Shown here: piece after piece, positions 49,001 to 62,700 of the stretch
Layout: the number at the start of each line of letters is the position of its first letter
Position numbering within the stretch: position 1 is the stretch's first letter
Source of the DNA: Rhodeus uyekii
Taxonomy: Eukaryota > Chordata > Actinopteri > Cypriniformes > Acheilognathidae
Length of the DNA stretch: 64,000 bases
Direction: 5' to 3'
Assembly (NCBI GenBank): GCA_037043235.1
Contig: JAWRVZ010000040.1
Span: 1,986,501-2,050,500 of the forward strand
Program-made: the position numbers and the translations under genes
Notes under the pieces: generated by a model
The model's input: only the letters and a program-made list of their open reading frames with translations
The model's database searches: none
Told to the model about the DNA's origin: nothing

Positions 49001-52000
49001 GTGCAACCGACTATGTCGATGCGTCGTTCTAGCCCTAGTCATGACCCTTAAAGGGGTCCTGAGAATATACTTCTAGAATAGGGGTCCTTCTAGAATATAC
49101 TGTCCTGCTTGATTGTTCATAAAACAAATTTTTCCATACATTTTACATCCATTACAACACCTCTCTCCGGTCTGACTCGAATGCGTTGTTTTCAATGAAA
49201 CCCCTCCTTCCGAAATACAAAATGTGCTGTCATTGGCTTATTTCGGTTAATGTTGCGCCCCTTACCATAACCGCGAGCTCTAGCACTCAGATGTAAATAT
49301 TGAAGATGCAATATCAAACCAAATCAGGCTTGATTCAGAGTTTTAGAGTGGTGTTTTTGTTTGTTTGGTTGGTTTTCTTTAGTAATTTTTAAATACGAAG
49401 TTATACACCGTTTAATCATGATCTTTGTCTATGGTAATGAAAACCGTAATTGATCAAAAAACCACGATTTATTTTCCTAAGGTTCAATAAACGGTCTTAC
49501 AAAAGCGAGAGGCGAGAGATGTTGGTTAGCAGGCTAGTAGAGGCAAAGCTTTGCCCATTGTTTACACAGTAGCAACAACATAAAACTAATAGTTAATAGA
49601 AAATGCAGCTACTAGTTAGCAGACATACAAGATGGGATCCACAAATAACAAATTGTCCCGATAAAGTGGGAACTGCTCCATTTCATGAGAAGCTTTTTGT
49701 GCTTGTGGAAGCTGTTCTTTGTAAAATGTGCCGCACACAGATAAACGTTGGGGTTGTAATGTTCAAAAACAGTGTTTAAAATAAATTAACCACTCTAAGG
49801 TCATCACCCTTAGGAAGGTCAAACAAATGAGTTTTGGAAACGGGGTGGGAAAAAAGTTTCTTTGACATAGCGACACTGTCTTCTCGAATGCAGTTCAACC
49901 AGGCCTCATTTCCTTTGTTTGCGTATTCTGTGGACGGAGATTATTTAACAGAGTAACGTTCATAAGATCGGAGAAAAATGCGTTGTAGTCCAAACAACTC
50001 ATTCGTTGTAGTTCTTGGAACTGTTAAATAAAATATCTCCCTTTTGCAAATATGACCGCATCATTTTACTAATGCATGTAGTCCTTCCTCCTGGAGGCTT
50101 TGTTGAGGAATTGTTGGTGCTTTTCTAGCAACCATTCTAAATACAAGTAACGTTCTCATGTGGCCTTTTTTAAATGATTTTGTATGGTTTTGATTAGTTG
50201 AGATTAAGGCAGCTCCAACTGCAGCGTTCCCGTTGTCTTTTACCCTCGTTATTTTAAGACCACTATGACCTCCGTCTGAGTTGCCGTCATTTAGCGGTAG
50301 CTTAACATAAGGCTTATCTGACGTCAGGCTTACCTTGAATGGAACTTTTTGCTGCCAAAACTAGCTTAAACCCTGGACTGGTTTCCACATTCACAGGCTC
50401 TCCTTGTTAGACCTCTTTGTTTTATAGTGTTCATTTAGAGTGAGAATGTATATTTCGAGAGCGTTCTGACTCTCTAAGATTGCTTGAGGGATTTTTACTA
50501 TTAAGAGGGAACAATGTTGGGGTCTGTATGCACAGCTGAAATCGTCCATTTCTTGATTGGAACCAGTTCTGTATTATTTGGTTCATGGTCTTTAAACTAA
50601 GCACACGTTTTATGTACCTTTTTTGTAATATGATTTACAGAGGATGGAATTTTTGTGTAGTTTTGATCTTTGGCAAGTTGTCTAATTCTGTGTACAATAG
50701 AAAAATAAAGAATATGTATAATAACTATTATGAAATGATACACAACGATTTACATTTTACAAAAAGACCGTAACACCAGTTGTATTTTTATGAGAGCTGT
50801 AACTATAAAGGAGTTTTTTAATGTAATATTTCTAATTCAGATTGGTGAGTGCGCTTCTATTTTTAACCCTTTTTGTACAATGAATAGCAATACTTTTTAT
50901 TCATGGCATATTTATTGGACAGGATGTAATATCTTAAAATAGTAACAATACTTTTTTTTTCCAGATTAATCAAAGACACAATCAAAATGAAAAGACTTAG
51001 AAGAATTATGATACTTTGAGGAATCCACTCTTACTGATACTGACATTTGTTTCTTCCAGATATAGTTTATAGCTTTACGATTTATAGACTGTTGCACTTA
51101 AAAGCTTGTGGTGACCTTCCAGACATTTATACTTCCCTTTTTTCAGTAAGTCTCTAGTTTAAATCACACCAGTTGTTTTTCGCTCTGTGTGGCCACATCT
51201 AGTTGATTTGAAGCAGTTGGGCTCCTTGGTCAGTGATCTGTGTGCGCTGACCCCACCCTGCTGATAACACACACTCTGAATGCCAAACCCCATGTTTGCT
51301 GTATGCCTATAAATCTTTCTCAGGAGGGGTCGTCTTATTCACCGCGTAGGCATGTTTGTGTGAACTTTGAGAACTGCTGGCCATGCTGTAATGAGAAGGC
51401 TGTGAACCGACCTAAGGTGGAAAATGATTCCCAGTTGAATTTGTTTTGATCTATGCTTTGACCTTTCAAAAACAGTTTCATATCTAGTTGTGTTAGATGG
51501 ATGTGGGCAAACCATCCTAAAGACTGTATGTGGCTTATAAAGCATTGTGAATTTCAGTAGTCGCCGGTAACCATAAAAGTAAAAACTTTCAGTTCTCTGT
51601 ACCAATTTAGACCCTGTCCACACGGAGACGCGGATCACTGCATCCGCATACATTTCTTATCGGATTGGCGTTCCGTCCACACGGATCCGGCGATTTAGGA
51701 GACTGAATCCGCTCACTTTTGATACCGAGTGGATAGATCTGAATCCGACACCCTTGCGGACTCGTGTGGACGGCCAATCCGTATATTTTTTTGTTTACCG
51801 ATGATGTCATCACATCACGTGTCGGCTGCGTCACAGTAACAGCAACAGTGTTGCCAGATTGGACTGAAGATTTCCAGCCCAACTACAGCTTAAAACCCTC
51901 CCATTTAAAAAAATACCAGCCCAAAGTGAGTACTCTTATAAATAATGAAAAATATTGAGCGATTTTATGCATCAAAAACCATCCCAAATTTTATCAACCA

Positions 52001-55000
52001 GCCCAATGCATTTTTTCCTGGTCGGACGTGACAAAAAAGTAACTAGCAATCTGGCAACACTGAACAGCAACAACGATGCGCATGCTCAGTCTTCTTCTCT
52101 GTGTATAGTGTATTATCTGTGGCAGAATTACAGCGCCCCATACTGGTCTGGCATATAAACTACACCGGATTCTGGATGCTGATATTTCTTGCGCCGACAC
52201 AGTGTTTACGGACTTTTTTTTTTTTTGAACGAGGAAAAAAAAAAAGATCGGATAGGGAACGCGCCGGCTTCGTGTGGACATGGCCTTAGATACCAGAGCG
52301 AAAATGTTTAAATTAAGTGTTTGTGATTCAGTTTCCAAATCAAACGCACATTTAAATACGGTTGTAAAGCCATAAACTTTGTAGTGTACTTTGCTGCATG
52401 AAAAACTAAACTTGTATTCAGGTTGTGAATCTGAAAAGCCTATTGAAGTAAAAACTAAAAAATTCTTGATTTATACAATGAATCTCTTATTTAAATTGTG
52501 TTTACACCTGATTATAATGAAAGGATTCATGATCATGCGGCTCACATAGAACACAACCTTGGGCGTTTTCAGCTGTGTCAAGCAGTTTCTGAATAACTCA
52601 CTGACACTCAACTCTCTTGACTTTTGCATTCATGCGCTCAACAGATATGATTGTGATTGGCTCAGTACTCAACGCTTGTGAAAACGCTTTAAATAAAAAA
52701 CATTTGATGCTGAGAGAGGGGTCAAACAAACAGAAATTAGAGCTTTTGAAAGCAATGTGAGTACAGAATGTGTATTTAAATACATTGTTACTGTATAAAT
52801 GCTGGTACAGTCAACTTTTTTGCCCTTTTCTTTTTTTATGCACCTACTGCTATGTTGGACAATCCTAGTTGCAGATGTGTTTTAATGTCCTTCTATAACA
52901 TACATAGCTTGTTTTTATGTTTGCGTCTCAAAATGAAACATTGCTTGCAATATATAACATTTTGTTTTGTGTGTCAGTGACACAACGCTCATTTGATGCA
53001 TGAAGCTTGTTTGGCTTAATATTTTATTTCTACAAATCAAGTCGTCACATTTACTTATAAAGTGTTTTACACAATTTATACATGGTTTCAAGGCAGTTTT
53101 ACATTAACGAACAGGAAAATAAGTGTTAATGAAGTTCATAATTCAATTCATTAATAAAACAGCTCTGCAGAAGAATTAAGATTAAGTTTTTGTGTTCTTA
53201 TTTGATAGTGTCAGTACAGTTAGATTGATTTTCTGAGTTTTAAATCTTTTAAGCCCCAACTGAGCAAGCTAAAGGCAGATAATTAACAAAAAAATATGTG
53301 GTACATTTCAGGACAAGAAACAACTACAACAGAAAACAAAAATGTAACTTAAAAATAATTCATATTACTTAAATATTTTAAATTGACTGCAGCAATAAAA
53401 ACTTTTTCAGAACCTATGTTGAAGGATACATTTTTTCGAAGGACACTCCGTTTGAACTCTTAAAATTTTCCGTTTATCCAAAGTTGCCTTGATCAACATA
53501 AAGTATAGTTATTTGAAAGCTTACTCTAAACTTGCCAATTTAAGTAGTGAGTTATTTGCTGATTAAAAAAATTAATGGTTTTCATAATTGATGAAATACT
53601 TTAGTACTATGTATTGTAATATCTCAAAAACATCATACAGCCCAGATAGTGTATACTTTTCCTATATACTTTGTCCTATATAAGGCTTGATGTTTACACT
53701 AAATAAACCTTTTTTTATTATTATTTAATGTACAGTAATCCCTCATATCGCAGTTCACCTGTCGTGCCCTCGGTACATCATGGATTTATAAATATATGTA
53801 AATCTGTATCGCAAACTCCTCTTTATATCGTGTGTTTCTGAGGGTAGATGCGTCTTATATTGATAAGATGATTCGTTCGCTGCTGTTCCGAAATGCAATC
53901 AATGGTGCCATGCAGGTGTATAAGAACATCCTTACACAAAAGACAAAACAGTGTCAGCAACTGCCGATCACGGTGTTCCTCACCCACATAAAAACAAAAA
54001 CCACTGGTACTCTTACTGTGGAAATGGAAGTTACGATGGACGACGATATTGCAGCACCTTACGATGAAATGAAGCGGTGCTTTTCAGAAGAGCTGGAGTA
54101 ATGCTCTGCTTTGCTGTGCAGTACATTTTACCTCATCTTTTACGTAAAGGATGTAAAAGTAATTTTGTTTTAAAAATAGTTTGAGTGTATAAATGGTTTA
54201 TATAAGACTGTTTGGAGGGTTTATAATTGTTGGGAGGGTTTACAAAAGCTTAAATGTAAGATAAGAATAAGAAAAATTATGAAAAAAAATATACCGTAGA
54301 TTTCTATATCTAGGCTACTTCGGGGTTTTTCAGCTATCGTGGGGTTGCCAGGAACCTAATACCCGCAATAGCTGAGGGATTACTGTAAATGTTTTGTAAG
54401 AAATTATATAAAAGTGTCTTCAAAATCAAATGAATCCAACCTCCGAATTACATTTCTCTAAATCATTGTACATGTGTTATAAAAATGAATCTCTTTTTTT
54501 TTCTTTTTTTTTCTTAATCATGTACACTCTTGTTTGTCATTGACCCTTATGCTTGTCTGAAGGTGTTGCATTGTTCTTGTGAGCTCTCTGGGCCTCCTAA
54601 AGCTGATTAGCTAGTGCTTTATTCCCTTGCATAACAACCGAACTGGATCATACACACCACTGTGCATTTGAAAGTGAATTCCCTTCGTTCTGAAGCATAG
54701 AACGATATCACTCAGAGAATGCAAACCACTTATTATTTAGAGAGCTTGCCATTACATTGCATCTTGAGAATGATGCTTCATTCCAGGATGCATTCCATGT
54801 CTATGAAAGCATTGGATAATTGTAAACATTTCTGCTATCTCTTTCTCTCTCCTGCTTCTCAGGGTGACACTCGGGGTCAGATGGTTTCAGAACGTTTGGG
54901 TCTCGGCCATAATCTGGACCTCTCAGACACTATGGTCCAACAAAAATTGGATGAGATCAAGGATCAGATCAAACGAGAAATCCGCAAAGAGCTGAAGATC

Positions 55001-58000
55001 AAAGAAGGAGCCGAGAACCTGAGGAAGGTGACCACAGATAAAAAGAGTCTGGCTTATGTGGACAACATGCTTAAAAAGTCCAACAAGAAGGTGGAGGAAC
55101 TGCATCAAGAGCTTCAGGAACTGAACGCACACATAGTGGTGAAGGACCCAGAGGAGGTTGTAGGTATGGCTGATTTCACTGATATATCTTCATGAATTTT
55201 ATTTTAACAATATTAAATGGATATCTCCATATTTATTTATTTAGTTGCACTGGAATGGCTTAAAAGGGGATTCATTTATTTAGTCATTCAATCTGAGGAA
55301 CTATCATTTCCAAATAGATTAAAAATGTTTAATGCGAGTAGAAAAATTAAAATGAGTAAATGAAAATAATTAATGAAAATCTATTATTAGAGGAACAGTA
55401 TTTTATCATTTACTTTTGCATGTACAGTAATACCTTGGTTTACGAGTGACTCAGTATACGAGTGTACGAGCATTGTATCAGAGTGCGAAAAAAATATTTC
55501 CTTGCCCACGCGCATTTTTGTGGAAAAGTCCTAACGCTCAGCATTGTCACGCGCATTTTTACTGGAAATATCCTAATGACACAAAAAACACTCACGCGGT
55601 TCCAACCCCTTTATCACACCTAACTCGTTCATTCTCTGTGTCGCTTGGTTTGGGTGCATCATTCACCACAGTGCATACTTTTTAAAAGTTTTATAAGATG
55701 TTGTATATAAGTTTTATAAGTTGTGAGGGATGAGAGGGGGCTCGGGAGCAGATATAGTTTTGATTCTTCTGTTATGTACGGTGTGCCAGAACAGCAGTCC
55801 ATTAGTTCTCAATAAAATCTCTGAATGATAAGGAACCTGTCTGGTTATTAAAAGTAGCAACGCTACAATGTAGTGAAATGTACATGTACAGTACAGTAAA
55901 TGGAAAGAAGGTACGAAATCCTCCCTGTAAGCAGTAACACTCTGCCCCCCCTCCCCATCCTCTCGTGTCCATCACGCCAGCAATGACAGGTAAAGTGCAC
56001 GTTACAGTAAATTGTCAAGTATTTTTAGAGTTTAATTGTCAATTATTAATTAGTATTTATATGAGATTTTAATGGGTATAATTGTAAATGTAATTAATAG
56101 GTTAAAACCCAAAAAATATTTAAAATGGGCATTTATGGTCGTGTGGAACGAATCAAGTGGTTTTTTAGTGCATTCTTATCGGGAAAATTGTTTTGGTGTA
56201 CGAGAATTTTGGGTTACGAGCTCGCTCTTGGAACGAATTAAAGTCGTAAACCGAGGTATTACTGTACTAAAATAAAAATCCATAGTAAATAAAAAGTTTA
56301 ACTTTTATTGTGAGGAACTTTTTTAATTGAAAAATGAGTTGATTTAAACCGATAGATTGAACCAATGCATGGAAGTGAATCAAACTTACCAACTCAATTA
56401 TGATTGTTTCCTTCTAAATCAAAAGGCTATTAAAACTCAAATTGCAAGACTAGTTGGATAATGTATGATTTTGTCTTAAACTAGAAACTAAATGACCACA
56501 TAAAAAAAACTAAAATCCTTTAGAATATGTATCTTTATGGTAGCATGGCAACAACATGTTTTTGGACTAGTAATGCATCATAGCGTTCTTTTGAACCATG
56601 TTGAGGTACCATGTTAAAATAGCACTGTACATAAATATTATGATCAACATAATGGTATGCATTCAAGTACCGTGTTATTACTGTCTGATACTATCACTCT
56701 ACCTTTGGTACACATCATTTTTCTTTTTGCTGTACTGTGGTTGTACAACCAAGGGCTTTGTATTCAAATCAACGGTTATCCATGGATGTTACTCTACCCT
56801 GTAATATACTGTTGGGGGGAAAAAAAATCAAAACAAAGAACAGCGTTAATGGTTTGCTAGGGGTTTAAAGGATTATCCAAAATAGTTGGTTTTGTTTTTG
56901 CACTTTTGCTTATACAAGAGATTTGCTTTTAAATGGTTGTTTCTTGTTTGAACCATCAGCCGGTTACTGAAGGAAGAACACTGTTTATTTATGCGTCTTT
57001 ATTTCCCTATGAACTTTATTATTGGTTATGCTACAGTAGTATTGACCTGCCAAGTTAATCTTAAATTAATGCAAAGAATCAATATGGCAAATGTGGATGA
57101 GTGCCTCTGTCTTTTCATGTGTGTGTAAGTGTTAAATTATGCTCATGACGTTGTGGTTTGACATGTATTATAGTGTCTCTTTGTGGACTTTGAGAAAACG
57201 ATGAATGCAGACTCATGATTACAATGCTGTTTCTTCTTTAGTAGTGCTTCAGGGGACTGTTGTATTTAGAATCATGTATTTAGTTTCTCTGTATACACAT
57301 GCATTTGTTCATGTCTCACCAGCTTATTCTTTGTTCTTGGTTAAGGCCAAGAGCAACGACTAAAATAACTGTAGTACAGTGCACACTATCTTTAGATGCT
57401 TGTTTATTCTAAATGCACTTCAGTTATGTTCCATGAAGTATTTTGATGACTTTTTATTGTTCTTCATTTGTGAAAAGTGATTCCAACAATATTGGTTCCT
57501 CTTTGTTTAGAGTTACCATTTATATATATTTTTCTTCTTCGTGTGAGCTGATAAAACCCAAAACATTTGCTTTAGGTTTGTCTGTTCAATGTATGTTTAT
57601 GGTATGGCAAATTATAATGCATGTTTTTACTGGTCTGGAAAAAGCAACCTGCCCATCTTCAAGAGGGGGAGGGTGATGAAGGATTAGAGGAGAATTAGGA
57701 CAGGAAGTGTGTCTTTCCTGGCACTTAGTAGTGGGGAAACCCATGGCAAATGTGAGACTTTTCCTGGTCCATTCCACAAACACATTTTTATTCAGATTGC
57801 AATAACTTGCTTACATGTTGCTGCATAGAATGTCTTTTAAGGCTTGTTGTATGAAGCAGATTTCTGTTCTGCAGAGGTAGGTTTGCGATTTTGAGCAGAC
57901 TCAAGCAAACGTTTTTTAGACTGACGGAGGTAGATTGGCTTTAAGCAGTGTTCATCAAGTTGGTAATTTCCACTACATGTTTAACCTACTCTGAAGCCGG

Positions 58001-59693
58001 TTTTATTCTGGGTTAGAGATTGCAAACCAAAACTGGACCAGTGACATTTATCTGATGCAATAACCCCCCCCGTCCCCGTCCCCGTCTCTCCCTTCAAATT
58101 AATACCATTGATGGTGAAAAAGTATTTAGATACTGTATGATGATTATGATTTTTTTTTTCTTCAAACATTTAAAAATTTAAATCCGTGCACAAAAAACTC
58201 TGACAGATGGCGCATTAGCTTCTTTTCATTAAGTTACTATATAGAACAAGTATAACGAAAATGAGTATAAGTCGTTAGTTTATTCAGTTGATTCAGAATC
58301 ATCCAAACAATGTATACAGGAATATTCTGATGTACTCTAGACGTGTTGCTCAGAAATCATCACTTTGAACTCTGGTATATTGAAAAATAAATACATGGGA
58401 ATTCCCATTATGTTAATTATGCAGGGAGTCATCTGTATTTAAGCTTGATTTTTAATACTTAATTTTAATCTATTTTTTTAAATGATTTTAAATAAGAAAA
58501 CCCTATGAATATCGGTGATTGCTGAGTACATTAGCTGTTAATGTTTGAGTATCATTGCATTGCGATACAAAAATGTGCGTAGTTGTGTGAACGTTTTTAA
58601 ATTAGCAAGCTTTAGATAAGTGTTTTACTCAAAATAGTGGCCGCCAACACTTTTGTTTTAGTTTTTTTTGGTTATATAATGTATGTCACATTGTGTTTCA
58701 TGCCAGATATAAAACAATGTTGTGTGACACTGGATTTTATTTTTATTAATATTAATGGTTTGCTGTAGTCCTCTATATGTTGTGACAGAACTGTCAGAAA
58801 CAGGGCTTCCACTTTATCTTTGCAGGTGTATAGTTTGTGGTTAAGTGTTCTTGTCAGGACATGAGTGGATGATCTCATCAACCTCCGCTTATAAAACAAG
58901 CCTAAAGTGTAGTGTGTGAGAGAGAGAGAGAGAGAGATGGAGAGTTTCTGAAAAAAAGAAAATGATATACATTAAATTTACATACGATTTAGAATATGTT
59001 TAGCATTGCTTATTTAAGATGAAGAACCCCCCTTCGTTCTTTCAGTTTTTCTCCTAAGGTGTTTTCTGTTCATGTTTGTGTTTGCTCAATCCTGTGCAAG
59101 TCTTTCCATGATGGCCTAGTTGTTCTCACAGAGAGTCTTTGAGAAACTGGCACACTGTCACCTGAGAGAACATTTGCATTTTTCCTGCCTGCACAAGTCT
59201 TTCACTGGGTGTCATTATATCATTGTCATTTGTTTATTACACAACTCATCAAACGCTGAAGTAAAAAAACAAAAAAAAAACACTCTCAAAATATTTGGCT
59301 ACATGTTTTAACAAGTTGTAATTTTGTATTGAGGGAGGTAAAATATCCATGAGATTTAAGAATATTCTAATAGTAAGGTTTCTGTTGTCAAAAATCTTTC
59401 CTTTTTTTCTTCCTCAGTTTAAACACTAAAAGTCCCTGTTATACTCATAGCAAAGTTCTTTGTTTAGGGGTAAGACAAGTTTTGAAATAACCAAGTCATA
59501 TATTTTAGTCTGCATGCCATCTGACGCCTCACAAAATTTAGATATGTAAAATATGAGCTGCACGCTTTCCTCTCAATAACCAAATTGAAAAAACGGCAAG
59601 CATTTTTTTGAAAGAATAAATAAGAAAGTGCCTGATCAATGTGGATATGTTTGCATGAGCTCTGCAATTTGGCACAAGTAAAGTCACACAGGT

Positions 59694-59760
<67 letters not shown>

Positions 59761-62700
59761 CATATACAAAAAGATTGCATGAAATCAAGCAGCTTTGCCG
59801 TATTAGATTAAACAGCGTGTCTCAAAGGTGTTTACCAGCCGAAGCAAACTTTTCCAGAAATGAACTCCAAACAAAGTTAGTTTTGGTCTTATTTTATTCA
59901 AAATGTTCATTTATTGATTTCATTTGAAGGATATTGGAGTGACATATAATGTCTGAGGTGCTTAGTTTGGTTTGAGACACTTAAACAAGATATCTATATA
60001 CAGAACTGCATTTAATTTTTTTCCTGGATAAAGTTGGTGGTTTAGGTGTCCAGAATTGACTGTAATGTGAACTAGACCTTTTGCTGTTTGAAAGCCTTCC
60101 TGTGTTTAAAGCAAGTTAATTAGACTATTTGCATTATCCTCAGTGACGCTGTTTTTTTTTTTTTTCAGTGTAGTTGTTTGAGACTTGCTCAATAAAAAAA
60201 ATACATGTTTGTGTGCTCATGCTAGCTGTCCTGCATTTAGCATTTTCTACCTGCCCCAAGCTATCAAGTGTGATTTTGCTAATCTTATGTGCATTTCCTG
60301 CCCATGTGTTTACAGTTGCTGTCATTTCTACAACATTTCGAACATTTTGTATTTATTGTCATATTAGTGCTTCATTAACTCTTTTATTGCTGATTTTGTG
60401 TTTGTTCAATGTCAGAGTACCCACTGACCCCAGACACACCCAACAGTGAAGCCCGGACATCCACCAACAGTAGCCGACTGGCCGCTCTGAAGAAACAGGC
60501 TGACATCGAGCTCAAAGTGAAACAGGGAGCGGAAAATATGATACAAATGTATTCCAACGGCTCCTCCAAGGTATTAGCGTGCATTTAGAGGAACGGTGGT
60601 GTTTGAGTTGTGTAGTCGAATGTATTTGCTTGAAATAAGAACAGTCATTTTGATTTTGAAGTTCTCTGGAGATGTTTTTTGTTTTGTTTGACTGTTATAA
60701 AATGCAATTGTAAGAAAATTATGTCTGGTTTTAAACAGGTTTCCTGAACATTCCCACTGTTTGATAGATCTGCTACAAATTCACAGTATTCATTGAACAA
60801 ATGTTGCTGTGTTGGGCTGTTTGAAATGTACTGATGGAGCCATTCTGTTTGGGTTTTTCAGTTTAATAAACCTTCAAGTTGCAAACATGTAATCTTTACA
60901 TTAAACTGGGATAAGGATAAAATGTTTTTAAGCCAGTAATCTATATATTTTGCTGTAGTGTGTCAGTGGGAAATAACGGTTTACATTTGCAAATATTCCT
61001 TTTGCCATAAATTGTAATTATCAAGTGTGATTTTTGAAGGTAGGTTTCTTCAAGTTTCTGTTTTCTGTTTCTTCATGTAATCTCAGACAGAATTGATGAT
61101 GATGATGGTGAGATACGATCTCTGTGTGGAGCGCCGACTGTTGTCATACTCATTGTGCATACAAAACTCACTGGTTTATTTCAGTTAATGGCAAAAGGAT
61201 TGTTTGGTAATGTAAACTGATATTTCCTACTGACCCACTACAGCAAATAATATAAATTACTGGCTTAAATCGTTTTTTGGGGGTGGAAATACTAATATGT
61301 CTAAAGGGCCAGTCACACAGCCGATCACGCACAAATCACGCACAGATTGGGTTTGTGCGTGCTTGTGCTTCGAGAAATTGACCAAAGTATTCCACAAACA
61401 CTCGACGCACGTCCGACGCATGAATCACTGACGGAGCGCATCCAAACACTAACGCTTCGCGAACGTTCCACGTACAAGCACTTTCGGAATCCACATTGTC
61501 AGTGGAATGAACGTGATACGTGCGCAGTTCATGCGTGATATGAAGGTGGGGTCTCAGTGGACGTGCGCGGTTTCGAACTAGTTCCGACGCATAAGCAATG
61601 ACGGCCGACGCGTGTCCTGCGCATAGTCACGCATACTCGACGCATAAACTACGCACGCCGACTCATGAATAACGCACCAAAAATTTCTAACCAAAATCAC
61701 GCACAAACCGCCTTCGACGCACATCCCCTTACAATCACTGACGCTCCACGTTCGTTCCACCGACGAATTACGCATACGACGCACGCTCCGCGCAGAAACA
61801 AAAATCTGTGCGTGATTCATCCGATTTCGCTGTGTAACTGGCCCTTAAGCCTTTTGCTCAGTACTGTATATTTAAAAGATTATCGCAGAGAAGAGTAACT
61901 GTTTGATTTCTTAAAGATCTTGTGAGAGAAAATTCATCCCAAGGAATAAAAACAGATGTTAGCACACATGTCCTCTAAAATTGGATGAAATCTTCTATCC
62001 TTTTTCCAAAAGAGGTAAAGGAAGCCAGACCAGACTCATTTATACACATATGCCAATGTCACGGTTGTAACCCCCTAGGGTGCATCTGACATTAAGGAGA
62101 ACTGGAATAGAACAGTTCAGTTATGTTTCTCCACCCTCCCCCTCAGGAAATCAGGATTTAGTGCTGGTTATATGTAGTGTGTCTCAATCCAAACATGGAG
62201 CATCATCAGAATCGCTCTTATGGTTTGGTCTGGAGTGTCTGACCCTCCTTTCCTCCCTTTTATCAAGAACGGCGCTGTTAATTAAAGAGGCTCTGTGGCT
62301 AAAATTATCATCTTGGACTTACAAAGGAGTTGTTAAATCGGCACAGTCTTTGTGGAGGAAATATATAGAGTGATAAACACAGGGAGACGGAACAAGGGAG
62401 TTTGACTCATTTCCAGATGTATGAACTGTTTAGTACCCTCCAAAAAGCTGTCATGAAAACATGCTCAGTACTGCGGCACATGACTTCATTGTATTCGCAC
62501 TTATTAAGAGATACTCCGATGTTTCTCTTGGCCCGTGAATGCTCAAATGTTCACAAACTTTTAAAGACGCTTTGTGTCATTTTTTTGTGCCACTAGTAAA
62601 AAAAAAAACTTGTAATGCTTGGCTGTTTTTTTCAACTCGACTCACAATGTTGGTTGAGCTAATATCGACATTTTTTATTTGTTTTGTCTGGTCAGTTAAG

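Noticed and set aside
51994..52338. 114-codon minus-strand frame as a gene
   Set aside because: Lies almost entirely in a Harbinger-like MITE and has no domain.
53832..54101. 89-codon open frame as a host exon
   Set aside because: Lies wholly within a TA-flanked pogo-like element in an intron.
54719..54862. Upstream in-frame extension of pkn2 exon 2
   Set aside because: The open frame continues upstream, but a pyrimidine-rich acceptor ends at 54862 and the extension has no PKN similarity.
55160..55165. Earlier donor GTAGGT for pkn2 exon 2
   Set aside because: Using it would break the frame into exon 3. GTATGG at 55164 restores it.
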